24,968 bases of DNA, taken from contig JAAAUF010000625.1 of the NCBI GenBank assembly GCA_015499985.1, positions 1 to 24,968 on the forward strand, read 5' to 3'. The position numbers were made by a program, and so were the translations under genes. Positions within the stretch are counted from its first letter, which is position 1; each line of letters opens with the position of its first letter. The DNA comes from Haplosporangium gracile (taxonomy: Eukaryota > Mortierellomycota > Mortierellomycetes > Mortierellales > Mortierellaceae). The notes below the pieces were generated by a model. It did no database searches, was not told where the DNA came from, and worked only from the letters and a program-made list of their open reading frames with translations. Positions 10,486-19,215 of this stretch are shown here, one piece after another.

Positions 10486-11061
10486 GCACAGCCGAGTTGG
10501 TAGTTTGATCGATTCTTTCGAGTTTTCAGTTACATTTTTGTTACTTATTCCACCACCTCCACGGTTAGAGATTTGCTCTTGTTAACCCATTTTTTTTTTT
10601 TTTCTTTTTTTTCGTGTGTCTTTTTTCGTATACCCTTCATTTGTTGTTTCTCCCTTTGCATTTTCATCATTCTTCCCAATAATAAAATAGGCGAGTACTT
10701 TTCTCTCTTATATATATTCTTTTATGAACAGTGTAGAAATGAAGGCATGGTTTGGTAGTGAGTCGAGTTGGGTCTTAAATAATGCTTTATGCAAATAATG
10801 CACGGGTCAAGGAAAGAGAGGCAATGTTCGGGGTTTATAATCTCGACCTTCTTTCAATTCAGGAACGATGCTCAGTGATGATTTGAATTGCTTTGTTTAT
10901 TTCTTTGATGTGCGAAAACGAGGTCAACAGGCGGACTGTTCTTGAACGAACCACGCTCAAAAAGACATCGTCCAGCAAACCATCCATCCCCTACCCCAAT
11001 CACACATATCCTCCTCCTTTCATCCCTTTCCTCCTTTCCTCCTCCGCCCCCCCTCCCTCGT
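10486..11061. other. Convergent intergenic region, left border of the SSP array
   Basis: This holds the 3' flanks of the plus-strand acidic protein gene and of minus-strand SSP1. It contains T-rich tracts near 10590-10625. A minus-strand AATAAA (10901-10896) lies about 160 bases after the SSP1 stop. No gene is seen. Confidence 0.5.
10681..10686 (+). terminator. Polyadenylation signal AATAAA of the acidic protein gene
   Basis: AATAAA lies about 195 bases after the stop, beyond a T-rich tract. Assigned by position only. Confidence 0.35.
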
Positions 11062-11659
11062 CTAAAATTCACGTTTGACATACCCCAAATACAGTCCACA
11101 AAACTCCATATTGCCCTTACATTCCATATCCTCCCGAAAATGCTGAAAACTATATCCCTTATACCAAACGACAACTCCCCGAATCTGTGGATCATCATGG
11201 GTTATACACCAGAGTCCGTCCTCATTGCAATGGGACCCAGGACCCCTGGATTCGTAGAACAATCGGCCAATATACTTTTTGTCGACGATGAACTCGATGT
11301 CGTGTTTGTACTTTTTGGTGAAGATGTGGAATATGGGCCGGTAGGATTTCCAGGTGAGGACTGTTTTGTCACAGCCATATCCACTATTTTGTTGTTTTTT
11401 TCGTGTCCAGATGTGGAGGAAGGAAAAAAAAAAAAAAAAACGCTTAGGACGTGAGTAAGTGACAAAGAAAAAAGACACAGAATGTTTTATCAACTACAGT
11501 ACAGTGCCTCCGATTACTTTTTTAATTGATAGAATGAATGGTAATAAAAACTCACTAATACGGTTAATAAGTCTCGCATGGATACGCCGTGGAGAACAGG
11601 GCAACGTGCGCAAGAGTGACGAGAACAATGATCGGCAGCCAGAAGGAAAGGTGTACCAT
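11062..11659 (-). CDS. SSP1: small secreted protein, array copy 1 (borderline intact)
   Basis: Model: exon 1 11659-11586, intron 11585-11384, exon 2 11383-11062, 131 aa. Exon 1 encodes a signal peptide (MVHLSFWLPIIVLVTLAHVA). Exon 2 carries the family domain: FTKKYKHDI, YESRG, HC (76-77), CNEDGLWC, WYKGYSFQH and the final Cys pair, spaced C-x6-C-x28-C-x6-C. Two key positions differ from the family: HCN for HCH and THDDP for THGDP. The splice is uncertain. The donor used by most sister genes (GTGAGT, at 11555) is present, but exon 1 read that far hits TAA three codons earlier. An upstream GTATCC at 11585 is also phase 2 and would skip the stop, joining the signal peptide directly to GYGC, as in SSP5. 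If that weak donor is not used, the gene is dead. Function unknown. Confidence 0.55.
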
Positions 11660-11841
11660 GGTGTGGGTGGTGTATACTGGCTGATTGAACGTGGAGGATG
11701 AACAGAGAGTAGAGAGCAGTCTGTCGTGTGTAGTGGTTAAGTGACGGTGTGAGTAGGTATTAGTTGACAGCGTTGTAAAAGTGATGTAAAACGTATGTTT
11801 TTTTTATGAAGGGAGTGAGAAAAAAGCGACAGTGTATGCAT

Positions 11842-11853
11842 CCCCTTTTATTC
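11842..11853 (-). promoter_or_regulatory. TATA-like box of SSP1
   Basis: Minus-strand GAATAAAAGGGG lies about 185 bases before the ATG, at the same relative place as in the other array genes. Confidence 0.5.
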
Positions 11854-11984
11854 ACGTTTCCACCCGGAACGCGATTGTTACGAAAAAGAAAAACATAAAC
11901 AAACAATAGGGTCGAGACCCTATATGCAATGGTTTACTTAGATAGCCTTGGCGGTGCATGTACTATGTGTGTGTGGAGTGTAGA

Positions 11985-12083
11985 AGGTGCACACAAATAG
12001 GGGACCCCTTTTCTGTTTTTATCCTCACATTTCACGTTTTCGCCTCCTTTTGTCCATCCAAGAAAATAAAGATCAAAATGACC
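11985..12083. repeat. Spacer repeat block, copy 1
   Basis: A 99-bp block (starting AGGTGCACACAAATAGGGGA) recurs at 13597-13695 with about ten mismatches. It lies upstream of SSP1 and SSP2 respectively, so the spacers were duplicated together with the genes. Confidence 0.9.
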
Positions 12084-12345
12084 TTATCCATGCATTGCGT
12101 TAGGTAAAACAAAATTGGACAATGGTGCCTACTCGACCCACTCATGGTTGATGGTAATTGCCGTGGATTATTTTTATCCTAGAAGGAGGTGGTGGCGCAG
12201 TGGCGTCCCAACTATTCATGCTATCAGGGATGACACTGAACCAGTGGTTGGCTGAGACTCTGAAGTCCGATTCTCGAATATGAACAAGGTTTTGAGGCTC
12301 AATGGATGAAGCTTCATCCATTGCAACTGTTACCGATGACAACGA
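12075..12345. repeat. Spacer module upstream of SSP1
   Basis: This stretch matches, with gaps, sequences at about 13690-13880, 15000-15260, 17505-17660 and 19005-19215. Shared landmarks are a GCAT..GTTAGGTAAAA-like stretch, GGAGGTGGTGGCGCAGTGGCGTC and CCATTGCAACTGTTACCGATG (plus strand). A 76-codon minus-strand frame (12142-12372) crosses it. The copy upstream of SSP3 keeps related words (SSATVAME against SSVTVAMD) but has stops, so it may be a decayed gene fragment carried along with the array. Confidence 0.6.
12300..12323. repeat. Perfect 24-bp palindrome
   Basis: CAATGGATGAAG is followed directly by its reverse complement, with no loop. It sits in the spacer module upstream of SSP1 and is not kept in the equivalent place upstream of SSP3. 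Confidence 0.9.
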
Positions 12346-12633
12346 CTGTGGAAGACGTAAAGTCAGGGTCAATGTAGTTCTCGAGAGGATGGTGCGTCGG
12401 AAGCGATTGTTGCCACTAGGCTAAAAAAAAATAGGAAATTAATAAATTGTAAAGGAGAAATAAGACAGCAAAAAAAAAAAGGAGTTGCTCAAACTATTGT
12501 TTAATTGAAGCTGAGAGTATCTGTATTAAACCTGTGTTGACTGAAAAAATTTACAAAACCCTACATACTTCTAACAAGCGCCGCCTCCTGCACCGTCTAA
12601 ACACCCATCCAACCACTCTCTCTCAACACATCA

Positions 12634-13228
12634 TTAGGCCTTGGGTCCGATAATATCAACATACTCGGCACAGAATTCAGTGTCATCGCATTTGGATGTC
12701 ACGGTATCATGCTGAAAATTATTCCCCTTGTACCAGATGGCCATCTCCGGACTCATAGGGTCACCATGGGTTATACATAGTTGACCGTCCTCATGACAGT
12801 GGGTACTGAAGCCCTTTGACTCGTACTCCATGTTGACACGATAATGTGCCATGTGGGTAAACGAGATCTCGTGGCGAAACTTTTTGGTGAACAGGTTGAA
12901 CATGGTCCGGTATGACAGCCACTTCAGCACCGCGGGATGGCAAAGGGCCTCACTTTTTTCCATTCAAAGCGGGTGAATTGGGTTTAGAAAAAAATATGAG
13001 AAATAAACAAAAAGCCGGGGAAAAAATAGTATTAGGATGTGAGAAGCCTCAGAGAGAAAGGGCAGTACAGTGGTTACAGCGCGCCTAATTTTTTTTTGAA
13101 GCTGAACTGGGATGGTTCTATACTCACCCGTTGGGGGCGCGGGCGCAGGGTTCCGCCGCAGAGAACAGAGCAACGTGGGAAAGAGTGACAAAAACAATAG
13201 CTGTAAGCCAAAAGAAAAGGTGCACCAT
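12634..13228 (-). CDS. SSP2: small secreted protein, array copy 2
   Basis: Exon 1 13228-13128, intron 13127-12953 (GTGAGT..AAG, branch-like CTAAAC), exon 2 12952-12634; 139 aa. Exon 1 gives a signal peptide (MVHLFFWLTAIVFVTLSHVA, cleavage probably near FSAA-EP) and a short spacer with one Cys (EPCARAPNG). Exon 2 begins EALCHPAV and carries the domain: FTKKFRHEI, YESKG, HC (85-86), CHEDGQLC (Leu where most copies have Trp before Cys), ITHGDP, MAIWYKG, FQH, and cysteines spaced C-x6-C-x28-C-x5-C. The two extra N-terminal cysteines match those of SSP5 and could form a third disulfide. All splice phases fit and no lesion is seen, so it is probably functional. Biological role unknown. Confidence 0.78.
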
Positions 13229-13397
13229 GGTGTTGGTGGTGGTGACTCTGTCTGGTTGTGTTACGAGGATTTGGGCAAGGATGGGAAAACAGTGTAAGAC
13301 TTGTTGTCTAGCGCGGAGTGTGTAGACGATAGTTGAAGGTGCTGAGAGTGTGATGAGAGACGTGCTTTTTATTAAGGGAGTAAAAAAAAAAGTGTAT

Positions 13398-13407
13398 CCC
13401 TTTTATC
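13398..13407 (-). promoter_or_regulatory. TATA-like box of SSP2
   Basis: Minus-strand GATAAAAGGG lies about 175 bases before the ATG. Confidence 0.5.
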
Positions 13408-13483
13408 ACGTTTTCACTTGACGCGATGTTATGAATGACAAAACAAAAAAGCAAACAACAGGGTCGAAAACCGAAAAAAAAAG

Positions 13484-13508
13484 AGCAGCAATTGTCCATT
13501 TTTTCTCT
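13484..13508 (-). promoter_or_regulatory. Shared upstream element of SSP2
   Basis: Plus strand GCAGCAATTGTCCATTTTTT lies about 80 bases beyond the TATA-like box. Close relatives lie at 16680, 17276, 18902 and 23421 at comparable distances. A candidate shared regulatory site or simply conserved duplicate sequence. Confidence 0.4.
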
Positions 13509-13596
13509 CAAAAGACAAATGTCCATGGTTACAACGGTTACTTATGAGGTCTTGAAGGTATTATTGCATATACATTTCATATGCTCAGAATGCAGG

Positions 13597-13880
13597 AGGT
13601 GCGCGCAAATAGGGGACCCCTTTTTTGTTTTTACCCTCACATTTCATATTTTCGCCTCCTTTTGCCCATCCAAGAAAATAAACATCAAGACGACCATGTC
13701 TGTGCATCATGTCAGGTAAAAATACATGCTGAAGTCGTTAAAACACAAGGGAGTCGAGCAGGCATTATCATCTATACTATTCTTCTTCTACGAGAGGGGG
13801 TGGCTACGCAGTCGTGTCTCACCAGCTTATTGTACGGGTGACATTGCGTCGGTAGTCCTCCGAGGTTTGATTCATGACTC
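13597..13880. repeat. Spacer repeat block, copy 2, and spacer module upstream of SSP2
   Basis: 13597-13695 is about 90 percent identical to 11985-12083. The following part (to about 13880) is the second copy of the spacer module, with GTCGAGCAGGCATTATC and GGGGGTGGCTACGCAGTCGTG landmarks shared with the spacer upstream of SSP5 (about 19066-19130). Confidence 0.75.
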
Positions 13881-14082
13881 TGAATAATAATCAAAGGGTA
13901 ACCAAGAAAGCAAAAAGGCGATGCTTAACCTATTGTTTATTTGGGGCTTGAGGAAATCTGCGAACTAACACTACATAGAGAAAAAAAGAGCCCGCAAATA
14001 TACTTCCTTCTCACAAACACTTCCATCTTCAGCTACTATCCAACCATGCCATTCCACCGCATCACCCTCTCCACTACGCCCT

Positions 14083-14676
14083 TCATACTTCAACCTCATC
14101 ATTGTATAGTTTATAATGTTCTCCGCAGTCAAGTGTCCAGGTAGTATGTTGATACTCGTGCCCCTTGTACCAAATTGTCATTACCGGACTTTGTGGGTCA
14201 CCGTATTTGACACACCAGACTCCATCATCATGGCAGTGCTTCCTGACACCCCTTGAATAGTAGACTAACATACCTTGGTAGGCATTGTCGACGGTCAAAT
14301 TGATATTGTGGACATACTCGTGGTTGTAAATGTGAAATGAGACCTCGAAAGACATCCATCGTAGTTGCAAGGTAGTTGGGATAGCAGTGTCATATGTGGT
14401 GGTAACCGAACTAATGAAAAACAACAGGAGCGAGTGCATATGTCGTAGGATACGAGACGAGAAAGTATGTGCGAAAGAGAAACAGAGGTTACAGGGACTA
14501 CTGTGTTTCCGATTGATGCAGATAGAATGGTATAAAACTCACTCAATTATGTTTGGGCTGGGGACACTATCATTCGCGTTTGAGGTGGGGCGGGCAGAAG
14601 CAAATCTTGAGAGCAGGGCAACGCGAATAAGGATGACGAGAGCAGTGACCGGAAGCTGAAAGAAAAAGTACACCAT
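14083..14676 (-). CDS. SSP3: small secreted protein, array copy 3 (fourth core Cys missing)
   Basis: Exon 1 14676-14543, intron 14542-14411 (GTGAGT..TAG), exon 2 14410-14083; 153 aa. Exon 1: signal peptide (MVYFFFQLPVTALVILIRVA, likely cut near FASA-RP) and a Pro/Ser/Asn spacer. Exon 2: a Thr-rich start, then YNHEYVHNI, YYSRG, HC (103-104), CHDDGVWC, GDPQSPVMTIWYKG, YQH and a Cys at the usual x28 distance. Differences from the family: VKYGDP replaces VTHGDP, and the last Cys (FCxxY elsewhere) is absent, the end reading KLYNDEVEV. One of the two predicted core disulfides therefore cannot form as in its sisters. The frame is intact. It may have diverged in function or be in early decay. Confidence 0.75.
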
Positions 14677-14833
14677 GATGAGGGTGGTGATGCTGTCTGC
14701 TCGTGACTGAAAATTATATACAGGAGAGCGGGCTATAGTTTATAGTCTGGTGTATGGTGTATAGATGACAGTTGAGAGTGTTGCGAGTGTGAAGTGAGTC
14801 GTATGATTGGGAAGGCGAATGAAGACGATCGCA

Positions 14834-14844
14834 CCCTTTTATTC
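14834..14844 (-). promoter_or_regulatory. TATA-like box of SSP3
   Basis: Minus-strand GAATAAAAGGG lies about 160 bases before the ATG. Confidence 0.5.
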
Positions 14845-14989
14845 TCGTCTTAGCCTGAGCATGGCTGTTTTACGTGAAATAAAAAATGATAGTGTCGGAA
14901 TAAAAAAAGAATAATAATTGTGTGTCTCCTATTTACATAGCCGGTTCTCGCAACTTTGCGATTCAATGTAGGCATGTCTACCCACCCTG

Positions 14990-15260
14990 AAAAGTAAAAG
15001 ATCCACTGCAATTGTTACCAAAAATAGTGGGACGAGCACGCTTAATTGTCAAAAGTATTTTCTACTACGGAAGGAGGAGGAGGCGGGGCAGCGGTGTCTA
15101 ACCCTCTTGCCATCACGGGTAATATTAAACTGGCGATCGTCCGAGTTTCAAGTCTCAAATCTGAACGAGGTCTTGAAATTCAGTGGTCTCTTCCATAGCA
15201 ACGGTTGCCGATGAAAAAGGTTGTAGAAACCGTGGATCCGGGGCCAATGTACAGAGTTTG
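14990..15260. repeat. Spacer module upstream of SSP3
   Basis: Third copy of the spacer module, with GGAGGAGGCGGGGCAGCGGT and CCATAGCAACGGTTGCCGATG matching the module at 12075-12345. Its minus-strand translation is related to that of the first copy but is interrupted by stops. Confidence 0.65.
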
Positions 15261-15836
15261 TTGTTGGCGAGAGGGAGTGACCATGTATAAAGAGATCAAC
15301 TCAAAGAACTTTAATTGAGATATGAGTATGTTTGTGCTCTGAACTAAGTTGAACGAAACTTCATTTCCGAAACATAAGCACACACACACATTCGTCTATG
15401 TCTGTGGTGTTTGTTGGATCTGTATAATATCGCTACACTAGCGACAGCTGGAGACTATGAAAGAGTGTTCACCATGGTGCGAAATGCAAAATTTCATGCA
15501 TAACCGAGACGCCTCCTGTCCTCTCCTTTACTTAGATTATGCCGTTCTACACATAAGCAAAAGCCTTGACACTTCCTATTTTTACTTCCTCCGCGTAAAG
15601 AAGCAAAGATCAGGTCAACCTTGCATCCTGCCGAGCGAAAGAATATCTGTGGGTGGTGGTCAAACAAAGAAAGTAGGAAAGTCAAAAAAAATTTAATCAA
15701 AGTTTGGGTGTATCTGTGTGCAGAACTGAATTGGATAAAGAAAAAACGCGCAAAAAATGCGTCTTTGTTACAGCCGCATAACTTACTCTATCCTGTCGCC
15801 ATCCAGCCAATCCGCCGCGACACACCATTCTCTTCT
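15261..15836. other. Array spacer between SSP3 and SSP4
   Basis: No gene is supported. It holds the 3' flank of SSP4 and ordinary AT-rich sequence; open frames here are short and without motifs. Confidence 0.45.
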
Positions 15837-16425
15837 CTATGCCACCGAGGGATCGATATAGTTATCGTACTGGCGACAGAAAACAGGCATTTTGGAACCG
15901 CAGTCAGCTGTCACGGTGCTATGTTGATAGTTGTACCCTTTGTGCCAGATAGCCATCTCCAGACTCTGTGGGTCACCATGGGTGACACACCAGATTCCAT
16001 CCTCATGGCAGTGACTTTTGAAGTTTCTTGACACGTATTCCATATTTGCAGAGTAGGATCCAATGACGCTCAAGGTGACCTCGTGGTTGTACTTGCTGTC
16101 AAATAAGTGCCATTGAGAAAACCTAGAATACCACATCAGATTCAAGTGGACTCCAGATACTTTCACCGCTTCGGCGATCGTACTAAAGGAAAAAAAGTCG
16201 AGTGATTAATTATTACGATGTGAGAGAAATAAAAGCAACCGCCAGGGGTTTGATTTTTCTTTGATGCCGCAAATAAATGATATAAACGTACTTTCCCGAC
16301 TCCAAGATGGGACTGAAAGAGGCCGTGTTTGAGGTGGGACGAGCAGAGGCCAATTCGGAGTACAAGGCAACGTAGGTAAGAGTGATGGAAACTATAGTAA
16401 GAAGCCAAAAGAAAAGGCGCGACAT
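15837..16425 (-). CDS. SSP4: small secreted protein, array copy 4
   Basis: Exon 1 16425-16292, intron 16291-16183 (GTACGT..TAG, the shortest of the array at 109 bp), exon 2 16182-15837; 159 aa. Exon 1: signal peptide (MSRLFFWLLTIVSITLTYVA, likely cut near LASA-RP) and a Ser/Thr/Pro spacer. Exon 2 carries the domain: FDSKYNHEV, YVSRNFKS, HC (102-103), CHEDGIWC, VTHGDP, MAIWHKG (His in place of Tyr), YQH, and cysteines spaced C-x6-C-x28-C-x7-C. No cysteine precedes the domain. Length and layout match SSP7 residue for residue up to HC (102-103 in both), so these two are close relatives. Intact and probably expressed; function unknown. Confidence 0.8.
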
Positions 16426-16594
16426 GGTGTAGGTCGTGACACCGACTGGTGATGATATGAGATGAGGATATGACTGAGGGGGCGGTCTGGTGAGGATATT
16501 ATCAGTATGCGAGGTATTTAGATCACGGTTGTCAGCTTAGAGAGCGCGATGGAGTAGGTGTGCTCTGGAGGGAGATAAAAAATGAGCATGTGCG

Positions 16595-16607
16595 TATTCT
16601 TTATATT
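16595..16607 (-). promoter_or_regulatory. TATA-like box of SSP4
   Basis: Minus-strand GAATATAAAGAAT lies about 175 bases before the ATG. Confidence 0.5.
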
Positions 16608-16679
16608 CGTATCTATGCCTGGACGAAGTTCTTTTGAAAAGAAAGCAATGCCCTGCTTAGGGTAAGAGACAAAAAAGCA

Positions 16680-16702
16680 GGCGATGATTGTTCTTCTTTT
16701 AA
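16680..16702 (-). promoter_or_regulatory. Shared upstream element of SSP4
   Basis: Plus strand GGCGATGATTGTTCTTCTTT lies about 75 bases beyond the TATA-like box and is related to the elements at 13484, 17276, 18902 and 23421. Confidence 0.4.
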
Positions 16703-17200
16703 CTCGAAGGTGATTGACAATAAATGCGATGGTTAATTGGATAACTGTAGATAACAATAGGTGTGTTATCGAGGTTTTAAAAATAATGCGATGCTTTGCA
16801 TATTTTTGTTTCGAGGGCATAAAAACAGAAGCGCCCGTCCCTGGCGTTTCTTCAATCGACGACGTCGCGTCGTGTTAAGTGTTACCTGAAGTCCGTTTCT
16901 CGTCCGTGTTGGAGGCGAAGTTTTTTGCCACATGGCGCAAAATGCAAAAATTAATTTCAGGAAATGACGCCCCTGGCTCGGCTGCTACCCCTTTTGTTTC
17001 CCGCTTAGACATAACCAAGGGCTCAACATTTTCGCCTCTTTTCTCATCCATCTCGTTCACCTAACAAATTATGGGCTAGGGACGACGGAGTATGTGTGTG
17101 TTTGTTAAAATAGACAGAGGTATTCGCAGTTGAAGAAACCCATTTCCCATAACAAATCGCCCAGCCTACTACTCGACCATGCTCAACATACGTCATCCCT
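16703..17200. other. Array spacer upstream of SSP4
   Basis: No gene is seen. The stretch at about 16705-16775 (GCGATGGTTAATTGGATAAC, then GATAACAATAGG) is related to the right end of the window (about 24830-24880), upstream of SSP9, showing that distal promoter sequence was duplicated too. Confidence 0.5.
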
Positions 17201-17213
17201 TTTTCTTCCATGG

Positions 17214-17700
17214 ATTTTTTTACTCACATCTGCACCTGAACGCGACTGCGTGAAAAAAAGATAAGGCTAAGAAAGAGTGATGATTGTTCATCCCTTTCGC
17301 AACAGGCAAAATGACAATGAATGCAATGGTTGCTTGCCTCAAAAGGCAGCAGCTATGCACACTCAACCCATGTGCGCGAAATGCAAATCATGCATCAAAT
17401 AGAGACACTTCTTTTGTTTTGTTTCCTCCCTTTATTTCGCTCTACTAATCATAACACTGGTTCAAAATTTTGGCCTCCTTCCTAACTACAATTTAAGCAT
17501 CAATCTGAACATGTCTGTGCACCATGTCGGGTAAAAAAGACGTCGCAATTTAAGCAGACACAAGTTGGTGAGCAGTGATTATTGTCCATTCTTTTTCTCA
17601 TTATCGTTTCATCAGGTGCAATGCTGAGCTGGCGATTGCGCGAGGTTTGACCTTCGCTCTCGTACGAGTCCTGCGGCCCGATAATTCGATCAATGTAACT
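17214..17700. repeat. Orphan spacer module without a gene (probable lost SSP copy)
   Basis: This interval repeats in order the landmarks found upstream of array genes: a degenerate promoter stretch with GAACGCGACTGCG (17239-17251), the GTGATGATTGTTCAT element (17276-17298), GCAATGGTTGCTTG (about 17320), CATGTCTGTGCACCATGTCGG (about 17508-17528, one base longer in related copies) and GCTGGCGATTGCGCGAGGTTTGACC-like sequence (about 17627-17652). No exon 1 or exon 2 lies downstream of it, so the gene it served appears deleted. Confidence 0.5.
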
Positions 17701-18079
17701 TTTGCCGATACAAGACACAAGCTTTGGTACAGAAAAAGGACATATTTTTTAGCTTGAGAATCAGAACAAAACGAAATGCGGCTAACGTGACGGTGATTCT
17801 AGTGGGGATAGCCATAGCTTCTGTGACTGAAGTCATGCTAAGACGAGTGATGAAGGATCTCATAGATATGAAGAGGGAGAGCTCAATGGGCAACGTCTTG
17901 AGAAAAAAAAGGAAGAGACCAAAAGTGACGAAAGGTGACATGGGGTTCTCAAATCGTCAAAAAGTTTAAATTTTTAATTATTTTGCATGGAACTGCCTGT
18001 TAGGCGCGTCACGATAACGGCAGAGCTCCCTTGCCATACCCCCTCCAACCATCACAACACACACACCTTTCCGCACTAC
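17701..18079. other. Array spacer left of the orphan module
   Basis: No gene is supported. An 81-codon plus-strand frame (17724-17969) begins at a non-ATG codon and has no match to the family or to any domain I know. Confidence 0.45.
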
Positions 18080-18646
18080 CTAGTTGGGTGTGATATAATC
18101 AAAGTACTCGGAACAATCGTTACCGTTTTCATTAAGGCATGACTTTGACCTTTCGTTATGTTGATAAGTGTACCCCTTGAACCAGATAGCCACTTCCGGA
18201 CTCTGTGGATCTCCGTGATTCACACACAAATTTCCGTCCTCATGGCAGTGGTTCTCGAAACCCCGTGACTCATATGTCATACGGGCGGCGTACTGTGGGA
18301 AGTGATTGAAATAGATATAGTGCTTGTACTTTCTGGTGAAAAAGTACCATGTGGACTTTGTGGACACCCACTGTAATGTCGCAATTCGGCAATCATAACC
18401 GCTATTATTTTAGTTAAAAAAGCGTGAAAATATGTGTTAGGGCGTGAAAAACACAACAGAGAGGGAGAAAGAGGAGCAGAGGTTAAGAACAACAGTTCTT
18501 CTAATTGTTGTATTCAAAACTCACTTGTACGGATCAGCCAAGTTAGGGGTGCAGGGGACCTGCGCGGAGTAGATGCCGGAGAGTAAGGCAATGTAGGCAA
18601 TAGTCACAAGAACAATAGTCGAAAGCCAGATGAAAAGACGCGACAT
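18080..18646 (-). CDS. SSP5: small secreted protein, array copy 5
   Basis: Exon 1 18646-18525, intron 18524-18402 (GTGAGT..TAG), exon 2 18401-18080; 147 aa. Exon 1: signal peptide (MSRLFIWLSTIVLVTIAYIA, likely cut near IYSA-QV) and a spacer with one Cys (VPCTPN). Exon 2 begins GYDCRIAT and carries FTRKYKHYI, YESRGFEN, HC (92-93), CHEDGNLC (Leu before Cys, as in SSP2), VNHGDP, VAIWFKG, YQH, and cysteines spaced C-x6-C-x28-C-x7-C. The GYDC start matches GYGC of SSP1, and the two N-terminal cysteines match SSP2, so SSP1, 2 and 5 form a likely subgroup with a third disulfide in SSP2 and SSP5. The gene is intact. Confidence 0.8.
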
Positions 18647-18707
18647 GATGTGTGTCGAGCCACTGTCTGATCGAGGTTGGAGGATGAGGCCGGAGAGGAG
18701 GGAGCAG

Positions 18708-18747
18708 TAGGTAGTGTGTAGTGTGCGGTGTGCGGTGTGCGGTGTGT
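18708..18747. repeat. Heptamer tandem repeat in the SSP5 leader
   Basis: Three or more GTGTGCG-type units sit between the TATA-like box and the ATG of SSP5, so they probably lie in its 5' leader (CGCACAC units in the transcript). Confidence 0.8.
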
Positions 18748-18805
18748 GAATGACGATTAAGTGTGATGAGGGGTATGTGTTTTGGAGGGCTGAAAAAAAA
18801 GAGCA

Positions 18806-18817
18806 TCCTTTTTATGC
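18806..18817 (-). promoter_or_regulatory. TATA-like box of SSP5
   Basis: Minus-strand GCATAAAAAGGA lies about 165 bases before the ATG. Confidence 0.55.
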
Positions 18818-18901
18818 ATTCTACACTTGAAAGCCACCATAGTGAGTGAAAGAAAGATAGCAGGGCCGAGAATAAAAAAAATGGGCTATGATAACTAAAA
18901 A

Positions 18902-18927
18902 GGAGCGATGATTGTCCATTTTTTCCT
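18902..18927 (-). promoter_or_regulatory. Shared upstream element of SSP5
   Basis: Plus strand GCGATGATTGTCCATTTTTT lies about 90 bases beyond the TATA-like box; it is the clearest copy of the element also seen at 13484, 16680, 17276 and 23421. Confidence 0.45.
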
Positions 18928-18989
18928 TTGATTTGCTGCTCAGAACATAATCAGGGATCACAATGTAGCCTTACATCTTTTATCCATCT

Positions 18990-19215
18990 CAGAAACCAAG
19001 AATTAAGGTGACATGTCCTTGCACCATGGCATGTAAAAAGTCACTTTGCGATTTCTGAAACATGAGAGGGTCGAGCAGGCGTTATTGTCCATGATATTTT
19101 TCTTCTATGGGCGAGGGTCGCTGCGACACTACGTCCGATCATATTGTCATGAGCGACATTGAGCCGGCGGTTGTTTGAAGTCCGAGTCGCATTTCCGCGA
19201 GTTTCAATTCCGTGC
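18990..19215. repeat. Spacer module upstream of SSP5
   Basis: Fifth copy of the spacer module, sharing GGGTCGAGCAGGCGTTATTG with the copy upstream of SSP2 and GACATTGAGCCGGCGGTTG-like sequence with the others. Confidence 0.65.

Noticed and set aside
9896..10585. 229-codon plus-strand frame in another phase of the acidic protein gene
   Set aside because: Ser/Thr/Arg-rich shadow created by GAC, AAC and CAG-type repeats of the real frame.
17724..17969. 81-codon plus-strand frame in the SSP4-SSP5 gap
   Set aside because: Starts at a non-ATG codon and has no resemblance to the SSP family or a known domain; treated as spacer.
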